DNA of 64,000 bases, from contig JAEXZY010000027.1 of NCBI GenBank assembly GCA_023404955.1, positions 1 through 64,000 of the forward strand, written 5' to 3'. The position numbers and the translations under genes are program-made. Below are positions 17,603 through 25,931 of the stretch, piece by piece. Numbering within the stretch: position 1 is the stretch's first letter; the number at the start of each line of letters is the position of its first letter. This DNA comes from Actinomycetes bacterium (lineage in GTDB: Bacteria > Actinomycetota > Actinomycetes > Mycobacteriales > Mycobacteriaceae). Under the pieces are notes generated by a model that saw only the letters and a program-made list of their open reading frames with translations, had not been told where the DNA came from and searched no databases.

Positions 17603-17667
17603 GTTCCCCGCTCCGTTGCGTAGTGCATTCAGCAAACACCCGGCAGGGCGTGACAGCAACGGGGAAC
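17603..17667. repeat. nested inverted repeat upstream of the duplicated exported-protein gene
   Basis: GTTCCCCG (17603-17610) pairs with CGGGGAAC (17660-17667). Inside them CCGTTGC (17613-17619) pairs with GCAACGG (17656-17662). The element fills the gap between the AAA ATPase gene and the exported-protein gene, both on the minus strand. It could be an operator or a transcript structure; there is no T-tract. Confidence 0.35.
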
Positions 17668-17684
17668 CCCCTCGTTCCGAGTGC

Positions 17685-19886
17685 TCAGCGTGCGTCGGCG
17701 AAGGCCCGCAGCGACGCCACCTGCGCCGCGTCCAACGACGGGCGGACGGCTTCGCGCGCTGCGGCCACGTCGGCTGCGGTGACGTCGGCGGCGTCGATCG
17801 AGCGGCGCATCGCGGTCAGCGCGGCTTCGCGCAGCAGCGCGACGCAGTCGGCCGCGCTGTAGCCGTCGAGTTCGGCGGCCAGGGCATCGAGGTCGACTGC
17901 GTCGGCACCGTCGCGGGCCAGCGGCACCGACTTGCCCGCCGTCCGCAAAATCTGCGCCCGCGCCTCGGCATCGGGTGGCTCGACGAACACCAGCCTCTCC
18001 AGCCGGCCGGGCCGCAGCAGCGCCGGGTCGATCAGATCCGGGCGATTCGTCGCGCCCAGCACCACGACGTCGCGCAGCGGTTCGATCCCGTCGAGTTCGG
18101 TGAGCAGCGCGGCCACCACGCGATCGGTGACGCCGGAATCGAAGCTCTGACCGCGCCGTGGCGCCATCGCGTCGATCTCGTCGAGGAACACCAGCGACGG
18201 CGCGGAATCTCTTGCCCGCCGGAACAATTCGCGGACGGCTTTCTCCGAGGAGCCAACCCACTTGTCCATCAGCTCGGCACCCTTGACCGCGTGCACGCTC
18301 AGCCGTCCCGAACTCGCCAGCGCGCGAACCACATACGTCTTGCCGCAGCCGGGCGGGCCATAGAGCAGCACGCCGCGCGGCGGCTCCACCCCGAGCCGGG
18401 CGAACGTGTCGGGATGCTGCAGCGGCCACAGCACCGCCTCGGTGAGCGCCTGCTTGGTGGCCACCATGTCGCCGACATCGTCGAGCGTGACCGAGCCGAC
18501 CGAGATCTCTTCTGTCGCAGAGCGGGACAGCGGCCGGATGACGCTGAGCGCCCCGGTGAGATCCTCCTGCCGCAGCTGGGGCGCAGCGTCGGTCTCGCTG
18601 GCCCGTGCCGCCGCGCGCAGTGCGGCCTCACGCACCAGCGCGGCCAGATCGGCGACCACGAAACCCGGTGTGCGCTGAGCAATCTCCTTCAGGTCGAGGT
18701 CTTCTCCCGGCACGTCGCGCAGCAGCACCTCGAGCAACTGCTCCCGCACGCCCGCATCGGGAAGGCTCAGCCCCAGCTCACGGTCGCACAGATCGGGGGA
18801 GCGCAGCCGCGGATCGACGGCGTCGGGTGTCGCGGTGGTCGCGACGAACGCCACGCCGGATGTGGCCACCGCCGAACGCAATTCGGCCAGAATGAGCGTC
18901 GCCACCGGATCGGGCGGCACCGGCAGCAACGTGTCGATGTCGGTGACGAGCAGCACCCCGCCGCCGTCGCGCACCGAGCGGACCGCGGATGCGACGTTGG
19001 CCAGCCGATCGTCGGCGCGCAGGGAGCCGACCTCGGGTCCGTCGAGTTCGACCAAGCGCCGGCCGCTGCACACCGTCCGCACCAGCCGCGCCTTGCCCAC
19101 CCCGGCCGGTCCGGAGACCAAAACGCCGAGATTGGCGGTGGCGCCGAGAGTGTGCAGCAGCTCGGGCTGATCGAGGGCGAGCTTGAGCCATTCGGTCAGC
19201 CGGCCGGCCTGCGCGTGGGCCCCTTTCAGGTCGTCGACGCTCAATGCCGGTGCGGTCTCCTCGGTGACGACGTGCGTCCCCGTGCCGGACCCGGTCGACG
19301 GCGTGGCTGCCGACCCGTTCGGCGCGGAGCCGCTGGAAGATCCCCAGCAGACCAGTGAATTCGGTTGCACGCTCACCGGTCCCGCGGGCTCGACCTCGGT
19401 GACGGTCAGCAGCTCCGACGTCCACACGATGCCGACCGACGCCGCCAGCGCGGCCGTCGCAGCCGACGTCGACGTGCCCGGGCCCAGGTCGCGCGGCAGC
19501 AGCGACACGGTGTCGCCCACCGTCATCACCTTGCCCAGCAGCGCCTGCCGCAACGTGGCCGGGGTGATCGACCGGCTCGCCAGGTTGGACCCGGTCAGCG
19601 TCACCGATCGTGCCCCGTACACCGTGGCGGCCGCGACGAGCACCGGGGTGTCCTCGCGCAGCCCGGCGTTGCTCAGCGTGACGTCGTCGAGCAGGGCGGT
19701 GCCGGCCGGGATGCCGTCGGGCGCTGTCCCGACCACCGCGGCGGTGGTGCGCGACCCGGTCAGCGACACCGCGTCCCACTCGCGGATGCCCAGCGCGGCG
19801 ATCACTTCCGGATGCAGCCGGACCACACCGCGGCGGGAGTCCAGCGCCGAGGTGTTCAACCGCGCGGTCAGCGTCAGCTGGGCCAT
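17685..19886 (-). CDS. CDC48/p97-like double AAA ATPase (Rv0435c-like)
   Basis: The 733-residue protein has an N-terminal CDC48-type double-psi barrel region (about 1-90, starting AQLTLTARLNTSALDSRRG), a Ser/Gly-rich linker and two AAA domains. The second domain is canonical: GPPGCGKT (510-517), VFLDEIDA (566-573) and RPGR (625-628). The first is degenerate: GPAGVGKA (259-266) lacks the Thr/Ser after Lys, and its Walker B reads VLLVTDID without the catalytic Glu. It probably unfolds or remodels proteins using D2, with D1 structural. It is followed, 1 base beyond its start, by the stop of pssA, so it is co-transcribed with the phospholipid genes as in M. tuberculosis. Confidence 0.93.
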   Translation of the reverse strand: MAQLTLTARLNTSALDSRRGVVRLHPEVIAALGIREWDAVSLTGSRTTAAVVGTAPDGIPAGTALLDDVTLSNAGLREDTPVLVAAATVYGARSVTLTGSNLASRSITPATLRQALLGKVMTVGDTVSLLPRDLGPGTSTSAATAALAASVGIVWTSELLTVTEVEPAGPVSVQPNSLVCWGSSSGSAPNGSAATPSTGSGTGTHVVTEETAPALSVDDLKGAHAQAGRLTEWLKLALDQPELLHTLGATANLGVLVSGPAGVGKARLVRTVCSGRRLVELDGPEVGSLRADDRLANVASAVRSVRDGGGVLLVTDIDTLLPVPPDPVATLILAELRSAVATSGVAFVATTATPDAVDPRLRSPDLCDRELGLSLPDAGVREQLLEVLLRDVPGEDLDLKEIAQRTPGFVVADLAALVREAALRAAARASETDAAPQLRQEDLTGALSVIRPLSRSATEEISVGSVTLDDVGDMVATKQALTEAVLWPLQHPDTFARLGVEPPRGVLLYGPPGCGKTYVVRALASSGRLSVHAVKGAELMDKWVGSSEKAVRELFRRARDSAPSLVFLDEIDAMAPRRGQSFDSGVTDRVVAALLTELDGIEPLRDVVVLGATNRPDLIDPALLRPGRLERLVFVEPPDAEARAQILRTAGKSVPLARDGADAVDLDALAAELDGYSAADCVALLREAALTAMRRSIDAADVTAADVAAAREAVRPSLDAAQVASLRAFADAR

Positions 19887-19887
19887 G

Positions 19888-20748
19888 TCAGCTCCGGGGC
19901 GGTCGGCGCAGGCCCAGGCGCATCATCGAGCGGCGATGCGGCTGTGCCCGCCGGATCGCCCGGCGCGCGGCCCGCTGCTGCCGCGGCTTGTCGTCCCACA
20001 CCTCGGGGTGGGCGGCCAGGAAGCGCCGGGTCCGGATTGCGAACGGGATGTGCACGATGTAGCCGATGACGATCAGCAGGATCACCAGGTAGCCGTACAG
20101 GATCGAGGCGGCCACGCCGATGGCGAGCAGTGCCAGCAGTGGTGCGACGGCGTTGGGCGGCACGGAGAACGTGTGCACCTTGCGCATCGGCAGCGTGCTG
20201 ACCACCAGCAGCGACACCCCGATCATCCAGATCACCACGGCGGGTTCGGAGGTCCACCACCCGTCGCCGAACTGCATCTTGGCCGCCAGAGGAGCGATGG
20301 CGCCGATTGCGCCCGCCGGGGCGGGCATGCCGACGAAGAACTTCTTCTCGAAGTCGGGCTGATCGAGGTCCAGCATCGCGTTGTAGCGGGCCAGCCGAAG
20401 CACGATGCACACCGCGTAGAGCAGCACCACGATCCAGCCCACCCGCGAATGCGACAGCAGCGTGCCGTAGACGATGAACGCCGGCGCCACCCCGAAATTC
20501 ACCGCGTCGGCGAGGGAGTCGATCTCCTCGCCCATTCGCGACGTGGCGTTCAGGGCCCGCGCGGTGCGGCCGTCGAGCGCGTCCAGGATCGCGGCGATGG
20601 CCAGGAACGCCATCGCCTCGGTGGGCCGGTCGTCCAGGGCGAACTTCACCGCACTGAGCCCGAGACAGATCGCAGCGACGGTCATCGCGCTGGGCAGGAT
20701 TCGGGCGCTGACCACCGGCGCCTTCAGCCGCGGCTTGCGTGGCTTCAC
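19888..20748 (-). CDS. pssA: CDP-diacylglycerol-serine O-phosphatidyltransferase
   Basis: The 286-residue membrane enzyme makes phosphatidylserine from CDP-diacylglycerol and serine. The CDP-alcohol phosphotransferase motif is exact: DGRTARALNATSRMGEEIDS continuing LAD, i.e. D-G-x2-A-R-x8-G-x3-D-x3-D. Several membrane helices and a basic C-terminus follow. The GTG start overlaps the stop of psd (GTGA), so the two successive steps of phosphatidylethanolamine synthesis are translationally coupled. Confidence 0.96.
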   Translation of the reverse strand: MKPRKPRLKAPVVSARILPSAMTVAAICLGLSAVKFALDDRPTEAMAFLAIAAILDALDGRTARALNATSRMGEEIDSLADAVNFGVAPAFIVYGTLLSHSRVGWIVVLLYAVCIVLRLARYNAMLDLDQPDFEKKFFVGMPAPAGAIGAIAPLAAKMQFGDGWWTSEPAVVIWMIGVSLLVVSTLPMRKVHTFSVPPNAVAPLLALLAIGVAASILYGYLVILLIVIGYIVHIPFAIRTRRFLAAHPEVWDDKPRQQRAARRAIRRAQPHRRSMMRLGLRRPPRS

Positions 20749-21443
20749 GGCAGTTCGGCCAGCACGGTCTCGCCGGCGAGGGTGCGCTGGCCCACCGAGA
20801 CCAGCACCCGCGACCCGGCGGGCAGGTAGGTGTCCAGGCGCGAGCCGTACCGGATCAGGCCGTAGGTGTCGCCGATGCTGATCTGCTCACCCGGGGAGAC
20901 GGTGCACACGATGCGCCGGGCCAGTAGACCGGCGATCTGCACGGCGATCACCTGGTGGCCCTCCGGCGTGCGGATCACCACGCTGTTGCGCTCGTTGTCG
21001 GCGCTGGCGGCGGCCAGTTCGGCCGACACGAACAAGCCCGGGCGGTGCGCCACGGCGACCACCTCGCCGCCGACGGGTGCGCGCTGCACGTGGGCGTCCA
21101 GCAGCGACAGGAAGATGCTGATCCGCGGCAGCGGCTCGGCGGGCAGCCCGAGTTCGCTCGGCGGCACCTCGTCCTCGACCAGGCAGATCAGGCCGTCGGC
21201 GGGGGCGACGACGACGCCGGGCCGCGTCGGTGGCGTGCGGGGCGGGTGCCGGAAGAACGCGGCGTTGGCGGCGGCGGAGGTCAGGCCGGCGCGACGGACG
21301 AAGCGGTTCCGGCGTCCGGCCAGCGCCACGGCCAGGCTGGCGCCGACGAACGGCAGGCCTGCGGGGTGCATCGGGGGAACGGACGTGCGGATCAGCGCCG
21401 CCAGCCGCGCGGGGCCTGTCTTGAGGTCGGGGCGTCTGGCCAT
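20745..21443 (-). CDS. psd: phosphatidylserine decarboxylase, short form
   Basis: The 232-residue proenzyme converts phosphatidylserine to phosphatidylethanolamine. The self-cleavage site is the Gly-Ser in GLIRYGSRLDTYLP near the C-terminus; the Ser becomes the pyruvoyl cofactor. ISIFLSLLDAHVQRAPVGG is the conserved central region. Length fits the short actinobacterial type (Rv0437c). ATG 21443 is the true start; frames opening further upstream run out of register through moeA. A TACTAT box lies 10 bases before the ATG, so an internal promoter is possible. Confidence 0.95.
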   Translation of the reverse strand: MARRPDLKTGPARLAALIRTSVPPMHPAGLPFVGASLAVALAGRRNRFVRRAGLTSAAANAAFFRHPPRTPPTRPGVVVAPADGLICLVEDEVPPSELGLPAEPLPRISIFLSLLDAHVQRAPVGGEVVAVAHRPGLFVSAELAAASADNERNSVVIRTPEGHQVIAVQIAGLLARRIVCTVSPGEQISIGDTYGLIRYGSRLDTYLPAGSRVLVSVGQRTLAGETVLAELP

Positions 21444-21471
21444 CGTGGGGCCAATAGTACGGTGGCGCTCC

Positions 21472-22674
21472 CTAACGCAGGTCCCACACCTGCACGCGAC
21501 TTCCCGAGGCCACCTCGGAGGTGTCCTCGTCGATCTCCAGCAGGCAGTTCGCCGAGGCCAGCCAGCGCAGGTGGTGCGACGCGGGCGGCCCGTAGCTGGT
21601 GACCGTGTCGGTGACGGGGTCCAGCACGCCGCGCCGGAACTGCCGTTTGCCGCGCGGAGAAGTGAGGTCCTCGGTGAGCATCGCGGTGCGCCGCGGCCGC
21701 TCCGGCTGCGGCAGCCCCATCGCCGCGCGCAGCGCAGGCCGCACGAACACCTCGAACGACACCAGCGCGCTGACCGGGTTGCCGGGCAGCGTGACGGCCG
21801 GGGTGCCGTCAACCGCGCCTGCTCCTTGCGGCATCCCGGGCTGCATCGCGACCTTGGCGAACTCGACCCCGCCCGATGGGCCGCTCAAGGCATCTTTCAC
21901 CACCTCGTAGGCGCCGGCGCTGACCCCGCCGGTGGTCAGGATCAGATCCGCCTGGCCGGCGTGCGCGGCGAGCGTCGCGCGAAACGCGTCGACGTCGTCG
22001 CCGGTGGTCGGGGACGCGATCACCTCGGCGCCGGCGTCGCGGACTGCGGCGGCCAGCATCACGCCGTTGGATTCGTAGATCTGGCCGGGGGCCAGCTCAG
22101 CGCCCGGCGCCACCAGCTCGGTGCCCGTCGAGATGACCAGCACCCGCTGGCGCGGCGTCACGGTCAGCGTCTGCAATCCGAGCGCGGCGGCCAGGCCGAG
22201 CGCAGCCGGCGTCATCACGTGACCGGGCTGCAGCACGGTGGTTCCGGCGGTGACGTCCTCGCCCGCGCGCCGGATGTGCTGGGCCTCGCGCGCGGCGGCG
22301 CGGATCGTCACCGTGTCGGAGGCGCCGTCGGTGACCTCCACCGGGACCACTGCGGTCGCGCCGTAGGGCAGCGGCGCGCCGGTCATGATGCGGTGCGCGG
22401 TACCGGGCTGCAGCGTCGGGATGTCGGTGCGCCCGGCTGGGATGTCCTCGGCGACCGGCAGCCGCACGGGCGCGGCCTCCGAGGCCGTCGCGACGTCGGC
22501 GGCCAGCACCGCGTAGCCGTCCATCGCCGAGTTGTCGAAGCCGGGCAGCGACAGCGGGGCGACCACCTCGTCGGCGAGGACGAGCCCCAGTGCGTCGGCC
22601 AGAGGGAGCGCGACGGGAGGTCGCACGGTGATCAGGGAGCCGACCAGCCTCCGGTGCTCATCGACACTGCGCAT
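21472..22674 (-). CDS. moeA: molybdopterin molybdenumtransferase
   Basis: The 400-residue protein inserts molybdenum into adenylylated molybdopterin. Visible marks are DNSAMDGYAV near residue 60, IMTGAPLPYGATAVVPVE, ISTGTELVAPG and the MPT-binding LTTGGVSAGAYEVVKDAL, then LPGNPVSALVSFEVF. The order of domains is standard for MoeA. It corresponds to moeA2 (Rv0438c). ATG 22674 overlaps the stop of the upstream SDR by one base (TGATG). Confidence 0.96.
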   Translation of the reverse strand: MRSVDEHRRLVGSLITVRPPVALPLADALGLVLADEVVAPLSLPGFDNSAMDGYAVLAADVATASEAAPVRLPVAEDIPAGRTDIPTLQPGTAHRIMTGAPLPYGATAVVPVEVTDGASDTVTIRAAAREAQHIRRAGEDVTAGTTVLQPGHVMTPAALGLAAALGLQTLTVTPRQRVLVISTGTELVAPGAELAPGQIYESNGVMLAAAVRDAGAEVIASPTTGDDVDAFRATLAAHAGQADLILTTGGVSAGAYEVVKDALSGPSGGVEFAKVAMQPGMPQGAGAVDGTPAVTLPGNPVSALVSFEVFVRPALRAAMGLPQPERPRRTAMLTEDLTSPRGKRQFRRGVLDPVTDTVTSYGPPASHHLRWLASANCLLEIDEDTSEVASGSRVQVWDLR

Positions 22675-23591
22675 CAGACGGGGAAGCTGACGCCGGTGAG
22701 GTCCTCGGAGACCGTCCAGAGCCGCTGCTGCACCGCGACGTCGTGCGACTTGCGGTTCGACTGCACTTTCACGGGATGCCCGACCAGCTCTCGGAAGCCG
22801 GACGGACCGTAGTACTCGCCGCCGCGCACCTGGGGATCGGTGGCCGCGCGCAAGGTGGCGAGCGCGCCCACGGCCGGGCTGTTGGTGACCAGGCCCGCCA
22901 GCGCCGAGAAGCCGGGCAGCCCGGAGCCGGGGACGTGGCGCATCAACTCGGTGTTGGAGATGCCCGGGTGGGCGGCCACGGCGATCGTCTTCGCGCCGGC
23001 AGCGGCGAGGCGGCGCTGGAGCTCGTAGGTGAACATCAGGTTCGCCAGCTTGGCCTGGCCGTAGGCGGCGACGCGGTTGTAGCCGCGCTCCCACTGCAGG
23101 TCGTCGAAGTGGATGTCGGCCTGGATGGTGTGGGCGATGCTCGCGACCACCACGACCCTGGAACCCTCGACGGAGAGAAGATGGTCGAGCAGCAACCCGG
23201 TGAAGGCGAAGTGCCCGAGATGGTTGGTGCCGAACTGCAGCTCGAAACCGTCGGCGGTGACCTGCTTGGGCGGATACATCACCCCGGCGTTGTCGATGAG
23301 CAGATCGATCGACGGATAGCCGGCGCGCAGCGCCTCGGCGGCGGCGCGCACGCTGGCGAGTGACGTCAGGTCCAGCTCCTGCACCTCGACCTGCGCCCCG
23401 ACATGTGCCCGGAGGATGCGGTCCGCGGCCTGCTGGCCTTTGGTCCGATCGCGCACTGCGAGCACCACGCGGGCGCCGCGGCCGGCGAGGACGAGGGCGG
23501 CTTCGTAGCCGATGCCGGAGTTCGCACCGGTGACCACGGCAACGCGGCCGGACTGGTCGGGAACGTCAGTGGCGGTCCATTTCGCGCTCAT
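22674..23591 (-). CDS. short-chain dehydrogenase/reductase (Rv0439c-like)
   Basis: The 305-residue NAD(P)-dependent oxidoreductase shows VVTGANSGIGYEAALVLAGRG (cofactor loop), DLLIDNAGVMYPP (the NNAG variant reads DNAG) and the catalytic YGQAKLAN (Y-x-x-x-K). It belongs to the protochlorophyllide-reductase/retinol-dehydrogenase-like group. The substrate is unknown. It leads the minus-strand run SDR, moeA, psd, pssA, AAA. TATCTT lies 6 bases before the ATG, suggesting a leaderless message. A close paralogue sits at 29941-30840. Confidence 0.93.
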   Translation of the reverse strand: MSAKWTATDVPDQSGRVAVVTGANSGIGYEAALVLAGRGARVVLAVRDRTKGQQAADRILRAHVGAQVEVQELDLTSLASVRAAAEALRAGYPSIDLLIDNAGVMYPPKQVTADGFELQFGTNHLGHFAFTGLLLDHLLSVEGSRVVVVASIAHTIQADIHFDDLQWERGYNRVAAYGQAKLANLMFTYELQRRLAAAGAKTIAVAAHPGISNTELMRHVPGSGLPGFSALAGLVTNSPAVGALATLRAATDPQVRGGEYYGPSGFRELVGHPVKVQSNRKSHDVAVQQRLWTVSEDLTGVSFPV

Positions 23592-23597
23592 GGCATC

Positions 23598-23603
23598 AAG
23601 ATA
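23598..23603 (-). promoter_or_regulatory. putative -10 box of the SDR-moeA-psd-pssA operon
   Basis: TATCTT on the minus strand is 6 bases from ATG 23591, the spacing expected for a leaderless start. Confidence 0.5.
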
Positions 23604-23663
23604 GCGATGTCGTTCCCCCGGTCACCCCCGGTCGCCCCCGGTTGCGCACATCCGGCGGCCGTT

Positions 23664-23669
23664 TACTGT
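23664..23669 (+). promoter_or_regulatory. putative -10 box of the HAD gene
   Basis: TACTGT ends 6 bases before ATG 23676. No ribosome binding site is visible. This pattern supports ATG 23676 as the start. Confidence 0.5.
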
Positions 23670-23675
23670 CGCACC

Positions 23676-24491
23676 ATGGCGATCGGTGGAGTGCTGTTCG
23701 ACATCGACGGCGTGCTCGTCACCTCCTGGCAGCCCATCCCCGGCGCGGCCGAGACGCTGCGCACGCTCGACGAACACCAGGTGGCCTGCGCCTATCTGAC
23801 CAACACCACCACCAAGACCCGGGCCCAGATCGCCGGGTTGCTGACCGACGCCGGGATGTCCGTCCGCGCCGACGAGGTGATCACGGCCGCCGCATTGACC
23901 GCCGATTACGTCCGTGACCGCTACCCCGACGCCCGCTGCTTCCTGGTCAACAGCGGGCAGATCGGCGAGGACATGCCGGGCATCGACCTGGTGTACTCGA
24001 CCGATTTCACGGGGCCCCAGGCCCCGGAGACCCCGGATGTGGTGCTGCTCGGCGGGGCGGGGCGGGAGTACACGCACGAGACCCTGTCATGGGTGTACGA
24101 CTGGATGGCCCAGGGCGTGCCGGTGGTCGCGATGCACCGCAGCACCGCGTGGACCACGACCGACGGGTTGCGCGTCGACACCGGCATGTACCTGATCGGT
24201 ATGGAGGAGACCTCGGGGCGCAAAGCGACCGCGGTCGGAAAGCCCGCCCCCGAGGGATTCCTGTCGGCGGCGGGCCGACTCGGCGTCGACCCCGACGAGA
24301 TGTACATGGTCGGCGACGACCTCAACAACGATGTGCTGGCCGCCCAGGTGGTGGGCATGACGGGAGTGCTGGTGCGCACCGGCAAGTTCCGGCAGGACAC
24401 GTTGGACCGTTGGGCCACAGACGAATTCGCGATGCAGCCCAACCACGTCATCGATTCGGTTGCGGACCTGCCCGCGCTGCTCGAGCTCTAG
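23676..24491 (+). CDS. HAD superfamily hydrolase, subfamily IIA
   Basis: The 271-residue protein carries motif I DIDGVLVTSW, motif II TNTTTKTR, motif III Lys in GKPAPEGFL and motif IV VGDDLNNDVLAA. The cap between motifs II and III is the C2a type seen in NagD, pyridoxal or phospholysine phosphatases. A phosphatase acting on a small phosphorylated metabolite is likely; the exact substrate cannot be read. It is divergent from the SDR gene across 84 bases. Confidence 0.9.
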   Translation: MAIGGVLFDIDGVLVTSWQPIPGAAETLRTLDEHQVACAYLTNTTTKTRAQIAGLLTDAGMSVRADEVITAAALTADYVRDRYPDARCFLVNSGQIGEDMPGIDLVYSTDFTGPQAPETPDVVLLGGAGREYTHETLSWVYDWMAQGVPVVAMHRSTAWTTTDGLRVDTGMYLIGMEETSGRKATAVGKPAPEGFLSAAGRLGVDPDEMYMVGDDLNNDVLAAQVVGMTGVLVRTGKFRQDTLDRWATDEFAMQPNHVIDSVADLPALLEL

Positions 24492-24539
24492 GTCGACCGA
24501 GAGATCAACCGTTCGGCTGAGGTTTTCGTCGGCTGCGCG

Positions 24540-25931
24540 GTGCTTGATAGGGGAGTGACTCGACATGGCGAGCATGCGGTGGTGCTCGGTGCAAGCATGG
24601 CCGGACTGCTGGCGGCACGTGTCCTGACGGACTTCTACGACCGGGTGACGTTGGTTGAGCGCGACGTCCTCGACGACAGTAGCTTTCCGCGTGGCGGTGT
24701 GCCGCAGGGCAGGCAGCCGCATGTGGTGCTGGCCCGATGCGGTCAGGTGGTCGACGAGCTCTTTCCCGAATTGCGCGCCGAGCTCATCGCCGACGGGGCG
24801 CACGAGTGGAGTGACGGGGACCTCTCGCGCGCCTACACGCGGTTCGGGGGTCATCTGGTCGTTCGCTCTGGCCACATCCCCGACCCGTCTCGGCTCCGAA
24901 TCCTCTACGCGAGCCGGCCGTTCATCGAACAGCACGTGCGCCGGCGGGTCCGAGCGTTGCCGAGGGTGACCATCGCGGACGGCCATGTCGTCGACGGGCC
25001 GGTCCTCGACGGGCACCGCTTGGCGGGGGTCAAGGTGCACAACCGTGCCGATCAGCAGTCCCGGACTCTGGTCGCTGACCTGATCGTGGACGCGACCGGC
25101 CGAGGGTCCAGGACGCCGGCGTTTCTCGAGTCCATGGGCTACCCACGCCCGCGCGAGGACCGGCTCACCGTGAACATCAGTTACGTGAGCATGCCCGTGC
25201 GCATCCCGGCAGGGACCCTGCACGAGTACCTCTTCATCGATCTGTTCGCGCCGGGCCGCACCCGCGGTTTCGGCATGTCCCGGTGTGAGGGTGACCAATG
25301 GATCGTTCTCGTCGGCACCCTTGGTCGGGATGCGAAACCGCCAGCCAGTCCCGCCGAGTTGATCCAGCAAGCGCGACATCTCATGCCTGCGCACGCGTTC
25401 GAGGCGTTGTGCACTGCGGAGCCCCTCGCCGACATCGCGCTGCACAGGTTCCCGGCCAGTCGATGGCGCCGTTACGACAAGATGGATCGGCTGCCCGACG
25501 GTCTGCTGGTCACAGGTGACGCGGTGTGCAGCTTCAATCCGATCTACGGGCAGGGCATGACCGTCGCGGCGGTCGACGCGATGGCGTTGCGTGATTGCTT
25601 GCAGCGCGGCATCGCTGATCTTTCACGGCGTTATCACCGTTCGGCCGCCAAAGGCATCCAGGTCGCATGGCGGACCGCGGTCAATGCAGACCTGCGGCTT
25701 CCCGAGGTCGACGGAGTGCGCACACTCTCGACCAGAGTCACCAATGCCTACGTCGACCGCGTGCTGCGCGCCGCCGAGTCCGATCCGTGGGTGGTGCAGG
25801 AATTCATGCTGGTCACTGGGATGGTCGAGTCGCCGACGCGCCTGCTACGGCCGGAGATGTGGTGGCGGATGGCGGGACTGCCGACGCGGCGCCGGGACCG
25901 ATCGAACGGGTCTGCGCTACGGCATGAGTGA
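24540..25931 (+). CDS. FAD-dependent oxidoreductase (PHBH/halogenase-like fold)
   Basis: The 463-residue protein begins with an FAD-binding Rossmann motif VVLGASMAGLLAARVLTDFY and the acidic end TLVERD. The second FAD motif is LLVTGDAVCSFNPIYGQGMT (G-D at the FAD ribityl site). ADLIVDATGRGSRTPAFL is also typical of aromatic hydroxylase and geranylgeranyl-reductase-like flavoproteins. The substrate is unknown. GTG 24540 or GTG 24555 could be the start. The 3' end overlaps the convergent LuxR gene by 15 bases. Confidence 0.85.
   Translation: MLDRGVTRHGEHAVVLGASMAGLLAARVLTDFYDRVTLVERDVLDDSSFPRGGVPQGRQPHVVLARCGQVVDELFPELRAELIADGAHEWSDGDLSRAYTRFGGHLVVRSGHIPDPSRLRILYASRPFIEQHVRRRVRALPRVTIADGHVVDGPVLDGHRLAGVKVHNRADQQSRTLVADLIVDATGRGSRTPAFLESMGYPRPREDRLTVNISYVSMPVRIPAGTLHEYLFIDLFAPGRTRGFGMSRCEGDQWIVLVGTLGRDAKPPASPAELIQQARHLMPAHAFEALCTAEPLADIALHRFPASRWRRYDKMDRLPDGLLVTGDAVCSFNPIYGQGMTVAAVDAMALRDCLQRGIADLSRRYHRSAAKGIQVAWRTAVNADLRLPEVDGVRTLSTRVTNAYVDRVLRAAESDPWVVQEFMLVTGMVESPTRLLRPEMWWRMAGLPTRRRDRSNGSALRHE

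Noticed and set aside
24492..24539. Short AACC/GGTT hairpin after the HAD gene as a terminator
   Set aside because: Only four base pairs and no T-run; too weak to call.
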